Positions 1 through 7,873 are shown, counted from the stretch's first letter. The stretch is 37,464 bases of DNA from Marinobacterium sp. (GCA_003250495.1 QKGH01000110.1:1-37464), one strand, 5' to 3'. A program made the numbers and translations. Notes: generated from the sequence alone by a model not told the origin.

Positions 1-423
1 CAGCTTGTTCTGGCGCAGCTCCTGAACGACGGTAGAGGAGCTGCTGATCAGAAAGTGCGGGACCAGTTGCGGGTGGCGTTCGGTGCTGAGCCGGAACAGT
101 TCGCCGATCTGCAGGTAGTCGAAGTCGGTATGGATGCCGACCCGCAACTCGCCCACCACCGCGTTGCTGAGCTGCTGCGCCTGCTGCTTCAAAGCCTCCG
201 CCGCACTGAGGGTGGTCCGGGCCTGGGCATAGAGCTGCGCGCCCGCCGCGGTCAGTAGCATCCCCCTGGGGGTGCGGGAAAACAGCTGTACGCCGAGCTC
301 ATCCTCCAGCGCCTTGATCTGCGCGCTGATCGCCGGCTGGCTGGTGAACAACGCTTCGGCGGCACGGGTCAGGTTGCCCTCATCGGCCACGCGGACAAAG
401 GTTTTCAGATGGTAAAGCTCCAT
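1..423 (-). CDS. LysR-family transcriptional regulator, C-terminus cut by window edge
   Basis: The minus-strand frame opens with ATG at 421-423 and stays open to base 1, giving 141 codons. The N-terminus reads MELYHLKTFVRVADEGNLTR and continues with AAEALFTSQPAISAQIKALE, the classic LysR winged helix-turn-helix (residues about 1-60). After it comes the start of the periplasmic-binding-like effector domain. LysR proteins bind DNA as tetramers and usually act on a neighbouring or divergent gene plus their own promoter. The divergent neighbour here is the DUF1127 gene at 605. The effector and true target cannot be read from this fragment. The family call is secure; the specific function is unknown. 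Confidence 0.9.
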   Translation of the reverse strand, partial: MELYHLKTFVRVADEGNLTRAAEALFTSQPAISAQIKALEDELGVQLFSRTPRGMLLTAAGAQLYAQARTTLSAAEALKQQAQQLSNAVVGELRVGIHTDFDYLQIGELFRLSTERHPQLVPHFLISSSSTVVQELRQNKL

Positions 424-498
424 GGCCGGCTCCTGTAAACGGGGGTTACGCCTGCCGCGGCAGGCTGTGGTCAGTAGACCACGCGTGGGCGCGCGAGG

Positions 499-546
499 CC
501 AATCATCTAAACCGATCGCCCCCTTCCGAACATACGATTGGATCGG
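499..546. promoter_or_regulatory. Nested inverted repeats in the divergent LysR / DUF1127 intergenic region
   Basis: Two short dyads lie between the divergent genes: CCAATC (499-504) with GATTGG (536-541), and CCGATC (512-517) with GATCGG (541-546). LysR regulators commonly bind dyads in such divergent gaps, so these are candidate operator half-sites. No convincing -35/-10 pair could be placed. The arms are short and could be chance. Confidence 0.25.
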
Positions 547-604
547 CGTACCTCCGCCGCCTAGCCTGGGTCCTCGACCGGCATACCAGGCAAGGGAGGG
601 GATC

Positions 605-907
605 ATGGCGGCATACAGTCAGGGGATGGACGTTCAGTGTAGCGCGCAGGCCAGCGTACGGCGTCAGGCCGAGGCATCGGCGGCGCTCGGCAAGGGGCGT
701 GAGTCGGCGGCGAAGGCGTCGCCGGTGCGGCAAGCGCCTCCCGCTAAGGGGTTCTGGCGCAACAGCATCGCGCGGTTGGCCAGCTGGCGCCGGCGTTACC
801 GCCAGCGCCGCGCGCTGCTGGCACTGGATGCCGGGCAGCTCAAGGATATCGGCATCAGCAGGGTGGATGCCCTGCAAGAGGGGTGCAAGCCGTTTTGGCG
901 GCCTTGA
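605..907 (+). CDS. DUF1127 domain small basic protein
   Basis: A 100-aa protein starting at ATG 605, preceded by a GGGAGGGG ribosome-binding site. An earlier in-frame start at 422 would run through the intergenic region and is not supported. The C-terminal 45 residues carry the DUF1127 (YjiS-like) signature: an Arg-rich helix, then LLALDAGQLKDIGISRVDAL and the terminal KPFW. The N-terminal half is Ala/Gln-rich and low in complexity. DUF1127 proteins are small, basic and mostly uncharacterised; some in alphaproteobacteria affect RNA or phosphate metabolism. The gene is divergent from a LysR gene, which may control it. Its last 53 bases overlap the antisense rhodanese gene. Confidence 0.8.
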   Translation: MAAYSQGMDVQCSAQASVRRQAEASAALGKGRESAAKASPVRQAPPAKGFWRNSIARLASWRRRYRQRRALLALDAGQLKDIGISRVDALQEGCKPFWRP

Positions 908-1265
908 CGTCGTCGGGCTGAGTTTTCGCCAGGGCGGTATAACCGCCGGCGTTAAACACCTTGGTGTAGCCGGCGTCCCGTAGCGCCCGCTCGGCGACGC
1001 CGGCGCGATTGCCGCTGCGGCAGTAGAGTACCACCGGCTGGTCTTTGGCGATGCCGCGGGCCGCAAACTGCTCGACGATCTGCTGATAGGGGATCAGCAG
1101 TGCGTTATCCAGATGGCCGCTGGCATACTCCTGTTCGGTGCGGACATCGACGAGCAGCGCGCCTGCCGCAACCTGCTGCCAGGCGCTTTCCTCCCGGCTC
1201 TCGGCCCGGGCGGCCAGGCTCAGCAGCAGGGCGGGGAGCAACATCAGTAGGGCAAGGAGTCTCAT
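855..1265 (-). CDS. Periplasmic rhodanese-like sulfurtransferase (PspE-like)
   Basis: A 136-aa protein with ATG at 1263-1265 and an AGGTAA ribosome-binding site. Residues 1-21 form a signal peptide (hydrophobic Leu/Ala run ending ARA). One rhodanese domain follows, with the LLVDVRTEQEYASGHLDNAL motif and active-site loop CRSGNRAG (Cys at about residue 82), so a persulfide-forming enzyme is expected in the periplasm. The size fits single-domain PspE/GlpE-type proteins. It lies 86 bp downstream of the VIT1-like gene on the same strand. The 3' end overlaps the DUF1127 gene on the opposite strand by 53 bp, with both reading frames conserved there. The physiological sulfur donor is unknown. Confidence 0.88.
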   Translation of the reverse strand: MRLLALLMLLPALLLSLAARAESREESAWQQVAAGALLVDVRTEQEYASGHLDNALLIPYQQIVEQFAARGIAKDQPVVLYCRSGNRAGVAERALRDAGYTKVFNAGGYTALAKTQPDDVKAAKTACTPLAGHPPC

Positions 1266-1298
1266 GGGTATTACCTGATGGTTTTGGTTGGTCTTGCC

Positions 1299-1314
1299 CT
1301 GTAGTGTACTACAG
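1299..1314. promoter_or_regulatory. Palindrome CTGTAGT-GT-ACTACAG upstream of rhodanese
   Basis: A 7-bp perfect dyad with a 2-bp centre, 34 bp upstream of the rhodanese start. It matches the CTGT-N8-ACAG pattern of gammaproteobacterial LexA boxes, but it also resembles generic operators of other dimeric repressors. Its position over the likely promoter region of the minus-strand gene suggests a repressor site. The N8 core is not the AT-rich core of strong SOS boxes. Confidence 0.35.
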
Positions 1315-1351
1315 CCTGCCCGGTCGAGGTTGCCGGCGGTCGCGGTACGGA

Positions 1352-2041
1352 CTAGACCGCGACATTGAACAGGGCGCCGATCGCGGCGGTCGAAGCCATC
1401 GCCAGCGCCCCCCAGAAGGTGACGCGGGACGCCGCGACCCAAATCGACGCGCCCCCGGCCTGGGCCGACATCGACCCCAGCAGCGCCAAGAACAGCAGCG
1501 AACTGAGCGGGATCGACCACAGCAGGGTCGAGCCGGGCAGCAGCAGGACCACCAGCAGCGGCAGCAGCGCGCCGACCGAGAAGGTGGCGGCGGATGCGAA
1601 TGCGGCCTGTATCGGACGCGCCGCGAGTACCTCATTGATACCCAGCTCGTCGCGGGCATGGGCACCGAGCGCGTCGTGCTGCATCAGTTGGGTCGCGACC
1701 TCGGCCGCCAGCTGCGCATCGAGTCCCCGTTTCATATAGATATGCTTCAGCTCGGCATGTTCGTGCGCGGGGCTTTCCTTCAGTTCGCGCCGCTCGCGTT
1801 CCAGGTCCGCCTGCTCGGTATCGGACTGGGAACTGACGGATACATACTCTCCTGCCGCCATCGACATCGCGCCGGCCACCAGTCCGGCCACCCCGGCCAG
1901 CATAATATTGTTGGACTCCGACCCTGCCGCCGCCACACCGAGTACCAGGCTCGCCGTAGAGACGATACCGTCGTTGGCACCCAGCACCGCGGCGCGCAAC
2001 CAGCCGATACGATGGGTTCTATGTCGTTCGATGTGTTTCAT
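1352..2041 (-). CDS. VIT1/CCC1-family iron/manganese transporter
   Basis: A 229-aa membrane protein. The start at ATG 2039-2041 gives MKHIERHRTHRIGWLRAAVL; an upstream in-frame start would add 37 residues of non-conserved sequence. The family signature LGANDGIVSTASLVLGVAAA is near the N-terminus, followed by the AGEYVSVSSQSDTE segment. A charged cytosolic metal-binding stretch (HEHAELKHIYMKRG) precedes two or three more membrane helices. Characterised members of the family move Fe(II) or Mn(II) out of the cytosol. A hairpin (GTCGCGGT / ACCGCGAC, 1339-1363) spans the stop codon but lacks a U-tract, so read-through into the rhodanese gene is possible. Family call secure; substrate inferred. Confidence 0.9.
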   Translation of the reverse strand: MKHIERHRTHRIGWLRAAVLGANDGIVSTASLVLGVAAAGSESNNIMLAGVAGLVAGAMSMAAGEYVSVSSQSDTEQADLERERRELKESPAHEHAELKHIYMKRGLDAQLAAEVATQLMQHDALGAHARDELGINEVLAARPIQAAFASAATFSVGALLPLLVVLLLPGSTLLWSIPLSSLLFLALLGSMSAQAGGASIWVAASRVTFWGALAMASTAAIGALFNVAV

Positions 2042-2120
2042 GAAAGAACATCCTGTCAGGAAGAGGAGAGTCGGCTCGATTGGACAACGGATAGGCACAA
2101 ATATTCGTCGCCCTTTGCGC

Positions 2121-2552
2121 TCAACCTGCGCCTTTTCCCGCGTCAGCGTCAAGTAGCGGACGCAGGGTGTCCGCCAGTTGCGCGAACCCTTCGCCGTCGC
2201 GCTGTTTCAACTCCGCGATCTCGCTGACGATCCGTGCGGCGGCGGCGCCGTACTCCTCCTCTTTGATCGTGTCGATGGCGGCGCGGATGACGCGCAGTTT
2301 ATCCAGCGCCAGCTGGGCTGCGGTCGAGCGTTCTGGCGAGTGCTCGGCGAGATCGATCAGCAGGTCGGTCAGCAAACCGAGCTGTTTTCCGTAGGAGGCG
2401 ACGGAAAAGGCGCGCTCCTCAATCCGGGCGTTGCCCGCTTCGGGCTTGATCAACGTCGAAAACCAGGTGTTATCGGGATCGATCGACTGGGAGACGGCGC
2501 CGCTGAAGGGAAAATGCAGCTGCGGTGCCCAGAACCATGACCAGGGAAACAT
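2121..2552 (-). CDS. Uncharacterised 143-aa protein
   Basis: The frame starts at ATG 2550-2552 behind a near-perfect ribosome-binding site (AAAGGAGGT), so it is very likely translated. The N-terminus is rich in Trp and Phe (MFPWSWFWAPQLHFPFSG). The rest is mostly helical and charged, with a central EERAFSVASYGKQLGLLTDL stretch and a C-terminal helical region. There is no signal peptide or obvious catalytic motif. I do not recognise the family with certainty. It lies 79 bp upstream of the VIT1-like gene on the same strand, so co-transcription is possible. Confidence 0.7.
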   Translation of the reverse strand: MFPWSWFWAPQLHFPFSGAVSQSIDPDNTWFSTLIKPEAGNARIEERAFSVASYGKQLGLLTDLLIDLAEHSPERSTAAQLALDKLRVIRAAIDTIKEEEYGAAAARIVSEIAELKQRDGEGFAQLADTLRPLLDADAGKGAG

Positions 2553-2569
2553 GGAGACCTCCTTTCTCT

Positions 2570-2600
2570 TTATCGGGCTTATCGGGAACCTTTTATCGGG
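2570..2600. repeat. Three direct copies of TTATCGGG
   Basis: TTATCGGG occurs at 2570-2577, 2579-2586 and 2593-2600, just upstream of the minus-strand 143-aa gene and in the divergent gap with the FMN reductase gene. Spacings are 1 and 6 bp. The clustering suggests a regulator-binding array or a product of slippage. No known regulator is recognised. Confidence 0.6.
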
Positions 2601-2686
2601 AAGAGCGGGCGGAAGGGCAGTATAGCCTGAACTACACTGAGCTTGTTTCTGCCCTGTTTGCCCTGAAACCCAACGGAGACCGCGCC

Positions 2687-3280
2687 ATGGCTATCCAGAT
2701 CGTCACCCTGTGCGGCAGCGTACGTCCCGGCAACTATACCGCCAAGGCGCTGGACCTGGCGCTGGACGAGCTGGCCAAGTACCCGGACGTCGACGTAACG
2801 CCGATCTATCTCGAAAAGTTGGAGTTGCCGTTGCCGGGGCTGCCCGCCCGCAACCCCGAGGCGGTTGAATGGTTCCAGCACACCGTGAAAGATGCCACCG
2901 GCGTATTGTTGGCTTCCCCCGAATACCACGGCGGCATCAGCAGCCCGATGAAACTGGCCATCGACAACCTGGGCTTCCCGAGCATGCTGGCCAATAAACC
3001 GGTCTCGATTCTTGGCGTTGCCGCCGGTGTCATCGGTGCGATCAAATCCACCGAGCAGCTGCGCGCGATCTGTGCCCATGTCGGCGCACTGCCGTTGCCG
3101 ATGGTGGTGTCGGTCGCCAAGGTGCAGCAGGTGTTCGACGAACAGGGCCACTGCCTGGATGCCGCGATGGAGGGCCTGATCCGCCGCTCCGCCAGCAACC
3201 TGATCGCCTATATCAAGGATACGGTGTGCGCCAAAATCAGCCTCGAGGAGGTGTTGCGGGAGCAGGGCGAGCGGCGCTGA
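2687..3280 (+). CDS. NADPH-dependent FMN reductase (flavodoxin fold, SsuE/ChrR-like)
   Basis: A 197-aa protein starting at ATG 2687 with a GGAG ribosome-binding site about 7 bp upstream. It opens with a beta strand and phosphate-binding loop (IVTLCGSVRPGNYTAKAL) and carries the isoalloxazine-contacting motif LLASPEYHGGISSPMKLAID at about residues 75-95, typical of COG0431 enzymes. These use NAD(P)H to reduce FMN, quinones or metal oxyanions such as chromate. The gene stands alone, divergent from the 143-aa gene. The specific substrate cannot be inferred. Confidence 0.88.
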   Translation: MAIQIVTLCGSVRPGNYTAKALDLALDELAKYPDVDVTPIYLEKLELPLPGLPARNPEAVEWFQHTVKDATGVLLASPEYHGGISSPMKLAIDNLGFPSMLANKPVSILGVAAGVIGAIKSTEQLRAICAHVGALPLPMVVSVAKVQQVFDEQGHCLDAAMEGLIRRSASNLIAYIKDTVCAKISLEEVLREQGERR

Positions 3281-3577
3281 AGGCTGGTAGTTGAGGCTAG
3301 TAGTTGAGGCGAGCAGTGTCGGCGTTGGAGGCGCTAGTTATAGGCGCTCGGTAACGAAACAAAAATCGACATGGCTAGAGGGCTGGATGCAATTCGACCG
3401 ATACCGCTATGTGCTAGCCGTGTCGAAAAAATGAATACATAGATACCCGCCGCTGCGGGATGCGGCGGCCGTACTTCCATCCCGTCTGGCGTTAGACCTG
3501 AGGGTGTGATCCTATACTCCTGAGCGCAACTGGCTATTCACGTTAGATCATACGCTGCGTCTAGGGAGAGATTACTG
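3281..3577. other. Intergenic stretch with a short direct repeat and a GC hairpin
   Basis: I see no gene here. TAGTTGAGGC is repeated at 3288-3297 and 3301-3310. A 7-bp GC-only hairpin (CCGCCGC 3447-3453 with GCGGCGG 3462-3468, 8-nt loop) may act as a U-less terminator for the FMN reductase gene. A possible -10 TATACT at 3513-3518 precedes the lipase-like gene, with a weak TTAGAC at 3492-3497. Confidence 0.35.
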
Positions 3578-4234
3578 GTGCCGGATCAGCCCCATATTGT
3601 GTTTATACATGGCCTTTACATGAGCCCCTTGGTGATGCGTCCAATGGCGCGGTGGTTTGAAGCACGGGGTTTTTCAACCAGCTCGTTTGGCTACAGGACG
3701 ACTTCCGAGTCACTGGAGCGCAATATCGAGAAGCTGTGCGCGCACCTTGACACTATTAATTCCAATGAGATTTATCTCGTCTGCCATTCCCTGGGTGGTT
3801 TGCTGGCACGTGCATATTTTGCATCTGTTGGTGCAGATCGCGCTATTAGTAAGCACGCTATCAGTAAGGTGGTTACTATCGGCACACCGCATCAGGGGGC
3901 GGCGATTGCCCGGTGGATTCAGTCACACAAACTCGGAGTCCTTTTAGGTCAAAGTATCCAGAAAGGGTTAATTGAAAACAGATCGGATTGGGATCTGGAC
4001 GTTCCTCTGGGCAGTATCGCCGGGAGTGGCGGTATCGGCTTCCTGCCCCTGATAGCGCGAGATGGAGAACCCTCGGATGGCACCGTATCTGTCAGTGAAA
4101 CCCATTTATGCGGTGAAACTGACCACATCGTTCTCCCTTACAGCCATACCCAGCTTATTCTGGTTACCGAAGTGTATGAGGAGACGCTACGTTTCATACA
4201 AAACAGCCGCTTTAACGGCAATAGCAACGACTGA
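3578..4234 (+). CDS. Lipase/esterase-like alpha/beta hydrolase
   Basis: A 218-aa protein starting at GTG 3578 with an AGGGAGAG ribosome-binding site. The oxyanion strand (IVFIHGLYMSP) is followed by the nucleophile elbow CHSLGG (Ser71), a probable acid Asp167 (EPSDGTV) and a catalytic His190 (LPYSHTQLIL). The triad is therefore complete and in the usual order. There is no signal peptide, so it should be cytosolic. The family resembles PGAP1/lipase-like hydrolases acting on esters; the substrate is unknown. The gene is visibly AT-richer, with many A/T-ending codons, than nearly all other genes in the window, suggesting recent transfer. It is monocistronic. Confidence 0.85.
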   Translation: MPDQPHIVFIHGLYMSPLVMRPMARWFEARGFSTSSFGYRTTSESLERNIEKLCAHLDTINSNEIYLVCHSLGGLLARAYFASVGADRAISKHAISKVVTIGTPHQGAAIARWIQSHKLGVLLGQSIQKGLIENRSDWDLDVPLGSIAGSGGIGFLPLIARDGEPSDGTVSVSETHLCGETDHIVLPYSHTQLILVTEVYEETLRFIQNSRFNGNSND

Positions 4235-4482
4235 TGTAGACCTTAAGAGTCAGCCCCTGATCCGAAGCGGTTATGCGGCACTCGTAGATTAATGCATCCC
4301 TTATTTCTGTTGTTTCATACCGTGTATTGAGTGTGGCATCTTCTCGATGCTCGTCTCTCACCTGCTCGTGCTTCTTTGCTACCGTCAGGGACGGACCCCT
4401 TTTCCGATGGTGGCGCAGGCATTTATTTCCTCGAGACTCATGGCTTTATCCCCGGAAAGCGGACTGAACGGCGCTCTGCCGT

Positions 4483-4980
4483 TTAGAAAGTGTAGGTCAA
4501 TGACTGGATATAACCCTGCCCAAGGGTCGGCTTGCCGGCTCCCACCATCGTCAGGCGGGCAATAATAGCCGCTGGCTGATCGCCCATGTCCTCCACGGCG
4601 GCATCGACACGAATCTGGTAGCCGCTGTCAATCAGCGCATCATCCAGATTCACACTGATCTGCAGAGTCTCGCCCCGGGTGATACTGGCCCCGGTGAGTC
4701 CATCATACTCTGCCCCACTGCGGTCACTGCCGCGCGCCCAGTCGCTCAGGTGCTTGTAGTATTTGCTTTTTTTGCCTGCAACCCAAAGCGTTTGTTGATA
4801 CACCCCAGCTGCGTCCGTCAGATAAATGGCCAGATAGGCGCCATCGCCCTGATACTGGCTCAACCGGGTATCGATGGTGACCTCTCTGGCCTGAGCCAAT
4901 GCAGGCAAGGCGGTGGCGCCGACCAGTGCCACCGCTGAAAGCCATGTTTTCATAGCGTGCCGACGTTTTTGATTGTGCAT
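4483..4980 (-). CDS. DUF2271 periplasmic protein
   Basis: A 165-aa precursor with signal peptide (n-region with KRRH, hydrophobic core, cleavage likely after ALAQA). The mature part begins REVTIDTRLSQYQGDGAYLA and contains the WVAGKKSKYYKHLSDW and GASITRGETL motifs of DUF2271. I chose ATG at 4978-4980 because AGGAAAG sits just upstream. ATG at 4996-4998, directly abutting the stop of the preceding gene, is possible, and ATG at 4951-4953 lacks a ribosome-binding site. It forms a two-gene unit with the upstream ferric-reductase-like gene, pointing to a periplasmic accessory role in an electron-transfer system. Biochemical function is unknown. Confidence 0.82.
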   Translation of the reverse strand: MHNQKRRHAMKTWLSAVALVGATALPALAQAREVTIDTRLSQYQGDGAYLAIYLTDAAGVYQQTLWVAGKKSKYYKHLSDWARGSDRSGAEYDGLTGASITRGETLQISVNLDDALIDSGYQIRVDAAVEDMGDQPAAIIARLTMVGAGKPTLGQGYIQSLTYTF

Positions 4981-4998
4981 CTTTCCTAACCCCCTCAT

Positions 4999-6285
4999 TT
5001 ACCTGAATTCAAAGCGTTCCTGATGAAAGCGTAGCGAGACAGACAGGTCGTTCAGTCCACTGCGAAGCGCTGTTGCCAGTCCCTGAGGTCCACAGAACCA
5101 GAGATCCACTTTTGACGACTGAATCTGTAGCCCGTCTGCGGTCAAACGCTGCCTCTGTCCACTGTCATGGATCTGCAGACTGATTTCCGGCAACTGACTC
5201 ACCAGCGAGTGCAGGTGTTCCACGTTGGGATCGTCAACGCTGCGTTGTGTGCAGTAATGCAATGTGACCGGCCGATCATGCGTATCCGGGTGGATCAAAC
5301 GCTGCTCCAGCGCGGCAAGAAACGGCGTGATACCGACGCCTCCCGCTACCCAGACCTGTTGGGCATCGGCCCGGTTTTTCTCGGGATTGAATCGGCCATA
5401 AGGCCCTTCAATCATTACCGCACTACCGACATGCAATCGGCGCGGCAGGGTACGGGTATAATCCCCCAGTGCCTTGATTTGAAAACCGAGCTGGCCATTC
5501 TGCCGGTCAGCCGTTGTCAGCGTGAACGGGTGTGCACCTTCAAACTGATCAAACCTGACTAGCGCAAACTGTCCGGCACGATGCCCAGGCCAGTTCCGAC
5601 CCATGTCACAGACCACCTCCATCGTGGTGTCGGATAGCTGTCGCACGTTACTCACCAGCCCCTTCCAGCGGCGACTCCTGCCGATATGACCGCTTAGCGA
5701 CTGGACACTGGCGATACTGCCGGCACCGATCAGCAGAGCCATCAGCCAGCCGGTCGGCTGCTGCCACCAGCTCAGCGGTGCCAGCAATAGCGAGTGGGCG
5801 GCTAGGGTCAGATAGACCAGCGGCAGGATACGGTGCACATGGCGCCAGAAGCGGTAGGGGACCCAGCGGATCAGGGTGATGGCCACCAGGGCCAGAAGCA
5901 GATACAGAGCGGGTTCCCCCCAGTCCTCAACCATTCCCTGCAGGCTGTCGAGCAGGCCGGAAAAATCGGCCTCGCGGAGGCTTCGATCCTTGCCGAACAA
6001 CGCTTTGAAAACGTCATCTGCCATTTCGATTAGCCAGTGTGTCAGGGCAAAAACAGCTCCCAGAATGCCCGTCCACTTGTGCAGGTGATACTGTTTGTCC
6101 AGGCCGCCCAGAGTTGTTTCCAGCCATTTCGGCCGCATGGCCAGAATCAGGGTGATGGACATGAAATTGATGGCCAGAAAGCCACTGAGGGTCAGAAAAT
6201 GTTCATAACTGAGGCTCCATTGCCAAACGCCCAGTTGGACGCTCAGCAATACGAGAAGACTCAGGATCAGATTTCGATTGGGCAT
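4999..6285 (-). CDS. Ferric-reductase-like transmembrane flavocytochrome
   Basis: A 428-aa protein starting at ATG 6283-6285 with a GGAGGA ribosome-binding site. The N-terminal half (about 1-200) has six or so membrane helices with the haem-ligand His pattern of the FRE/NOX superfamily (YHLHKWTG, ALTHWL, HVHRILP, AAHSLL). The C-terminal half is a ferredoxin-reductase module: FAD-binding HPFTLTT and GPYGRFN, NAD(P)-binding VAGGVGITPF, and terminal WFCGP. It should carry electrons from cytosolic NAD(P)H across the inner membrane to an acceptor, possibly ferric iron or the partner DUF2271 protein. The true acceptor is not determinable from sequence. This is the first gene of a two-gene unit. Confidence 0.9.
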   Translation of the reverse strand: MPNRNLILSLLVLLSVQLGVWQWSLSYEHFLTLSGFLAINFMSITLILAMRPKWLETTLGGLDKQYHLHKWTGILGAVFALTHWLIEMADDVFKALFGKDRSLREADFSGLLDSLQGMVEDWGEPALYLLLALVAITLIRWVPYRFWRHVHRILPLVYLTLAAHSLLLAPLSWWQQPTGWLMALLIGAGSIASVQSLSGHIGRSRRWKGLVSNVRQLSDTTMEVVCDMGRNWPGHRAGQFALVRFDQFEGAHPFTLTTADRQNGQLGFQIKALGDYTRTLPRRLHVGSAVMIEGPYGRFNPEKNRADAQQVWVAGGVGITPFLAALEQRLIHPDTHDRPVTLHYCTQRSVDDPNVEHLHSLVSQLPEISLQIHDSGQRQRLTADGLQIQSSKVDLWFCGPQGLATALRSGLNDLSVSLRFHQERFEFR

Positions 6286-6551
6286 ACAGATTGTCCTCCG
6301 GCAATGGAGCCCATTCTGCATGCCGGAGCTGATATCAACCTTAAATTGAGTATCTGCAGCAAAAAACTATATTAATAGCGCGGCTTTAGGTGAGTTTGCT
6401 TCATACGACCTACCTGCCTCAGGTCGATAGCTAAGGACAGTTCTTGCGCGGCAAACGTCCGCATCGTGCGCTGAGCGGCATCTTTCCGGCAGGAGGTTCG
6501 TTGGCCGCTAGGTGCCGTTACCATAAGTGCCGTTAGCAGACGGCGCTTTCT

Positions 6552-7739
6552 CTACACCGTCTGCCCTGCCGCAATACCGGATGCCCAGGCCCACTGGAAG
6601 TTGTGGCCGCCGAGGTGGCCGGTTACGTCCAGGCATTCGCCGATGAAGAACAGTCCCGCTACCCGTTCCGCTTCCATCGTTTTTGATGAGACCTCGTCGG
6701 TATCGATGCCCCCTAGCGTAACCTCGGCGGTGCGGTAGCCTTCGGTGCCGCTGGGTTTGATGCGCCAATGGTGGAACTGATCGGCGATCTGTTTCAGGCG
6801 TTTGTTGCCCAGTTCCGCCAGGATGCCCTGGATCTGCCAGAGGTCGCAGAAGGTGTGCACCAGGCGCTTGCTCATCAGTGTGGCGAGGGCGGTGCGGATA
6901 TCGGACTTGGAACGGGTTTCGCGCTGGGTCTTGAGCCAGTCGAACAGGTCGAGCCCCGGGAACAGGTCGATCTCGATCTCCTGGCCGGGCTGCCAATAGG
7001 AGGATATCTGCAGGATGGCCGGTCCGCTGAGTCCGCGGTGGGTGAACAGCAGCGCTTCGCGAAAATGCTGGGTGCCGCAGCGGGTTTCCACCTCGTGGGC
7101 GATGCCGGCCAGCGGTTTGAAATGCTCCAGGTCGGCCGGTTGCAGCGTCAGCGGCACCAGCCCGGCGCGGGTTGCCAATACCTTCAGGCCAAACTGCTGC
7201 GCCAGTTGGTAGGCGAAGGGGGTGGCGCCGCCGTTGGGGATCGATAGCCCACCGGTGGCGATCACCAATGACTGGCAACGGATCGGCCCCAATGCGCTAT
7301 GTAATTCGAAACGGTAAGGCGCCGCATCGATCGCCTCGACCTGGGTCACCGGCGCTTCGGGGCGAATCTCCACGCCGGCCCATTCGCATTCGGTCAGCAG
7401 CAGCTGCAGGATGTCGCGGCTCGAGTCGTCGCAAAACAGCTGCCCCAGGGTTTTCTCGTGATAGGCGATGCCGTGGCGTTCCACCAGCTCGATGAAGTTC
7501 CGCGCCGGATAGCGACCCAGTGCCGATCTGCAGAAATGGGGGTTGGCGCCGATAAAGTTTCCAGGTCCGTTATGTAGATTGGTAAAATTGCAGCGGCCGC
7601 CGCCGGACATCAGGATCTTGCGGCCGATTTTGGCGGTATGTTCGAGTACCAGCACCGAGCGGCCACGGTAGCCCGCGGTGGCGGCGCACATCAGGCCGGA
7701 GGCGCCCGCGCCGATAATGACGACATCTTTTTCGATCAC
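6552..7739 (-). CDS. NAD(P)/FAD-dependent oxidoreductase, BaiN/HI0933 (YhiN) family
   Basis: A 395-aa flavoprotein. It starts with the FAD Rossmann motif IEKDVVIIGAGASGLMCAAT, so I placed the start at GTG 7737-7739, although no good ribosome-binding site is visible. The family signature GRKILMSGGGRCNFTN follows at about residues 38-53, and the C-terminal FAD motif reads GHLGGHNFQWAWASGIAAG. Members include E. coli YhiN and the clostridial bile-acid enzyme BaiN; most have no known substrate. An open frame extends much farther upstream but runs antisense through the neighbouring binding-protein gene and is not coding. The gene is divergent from the binding-protein / c-di-GMP unit. Confidence 0.92.
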   Translation of the reverse strand: MIEKDVVIIGAGASGLMCAATAGYRGRSVLVLEHTAKIGRKILMSGGGRCNFTNLHNGPGNFIGANPHFCRSALGRYPARNFIELVERHGIAYHEKTLGQLFCDDSSRDILQLLLTECEWAGVEIRPEAPVTQVEAIDAAPYRFELHSALGPIRCQSLVIATGGLSIPNGGATPFAYQLAQQFGLKVLATRAGLVPLTLQPADLEHFKPLAGIAHEVETRCGTQHFREALLFTHRGLSGPAILQISSYWQPGQEIEIDLFPGLDLFDWLKTQRETRSKSDIRTALATLMSKRLVHTFCDLWQIQGILAELGNKRLKQIADQFHHWRIKPSGTEGYRTAEVTLGGIDTDEVSSKTMEAERVAGLFFIGECLDVTGHLGGHNFQWAWASGIAAGQTV

Positions 7740-7873
7740 AGCGAAGACCCGGAACGAGTAGGTATTGAAGGGGCGGCATGGTAGCACAGTGAGGCGGTAG
7801 CGCAGAGCCTCCTGGCGAGCGGTTCCCCGCCGGGGCGCCTGGCGGTTCGGGATCGGTTTTTCTGCAGAAGAGC

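Noticed and set aside
4467-4483. AACGGC-GCTCT-GCCGTT hairpin as a terminator for the DUF2271 gene
   Set aside because: Only 6 bp of stem and no U-tract on either strand.
6512-6535. GTGCCGTTA repeated twice downstream of the BaiN-like gene
   Set aside because: Two 9-bp copies only, with no promoter context; plausibly chance.
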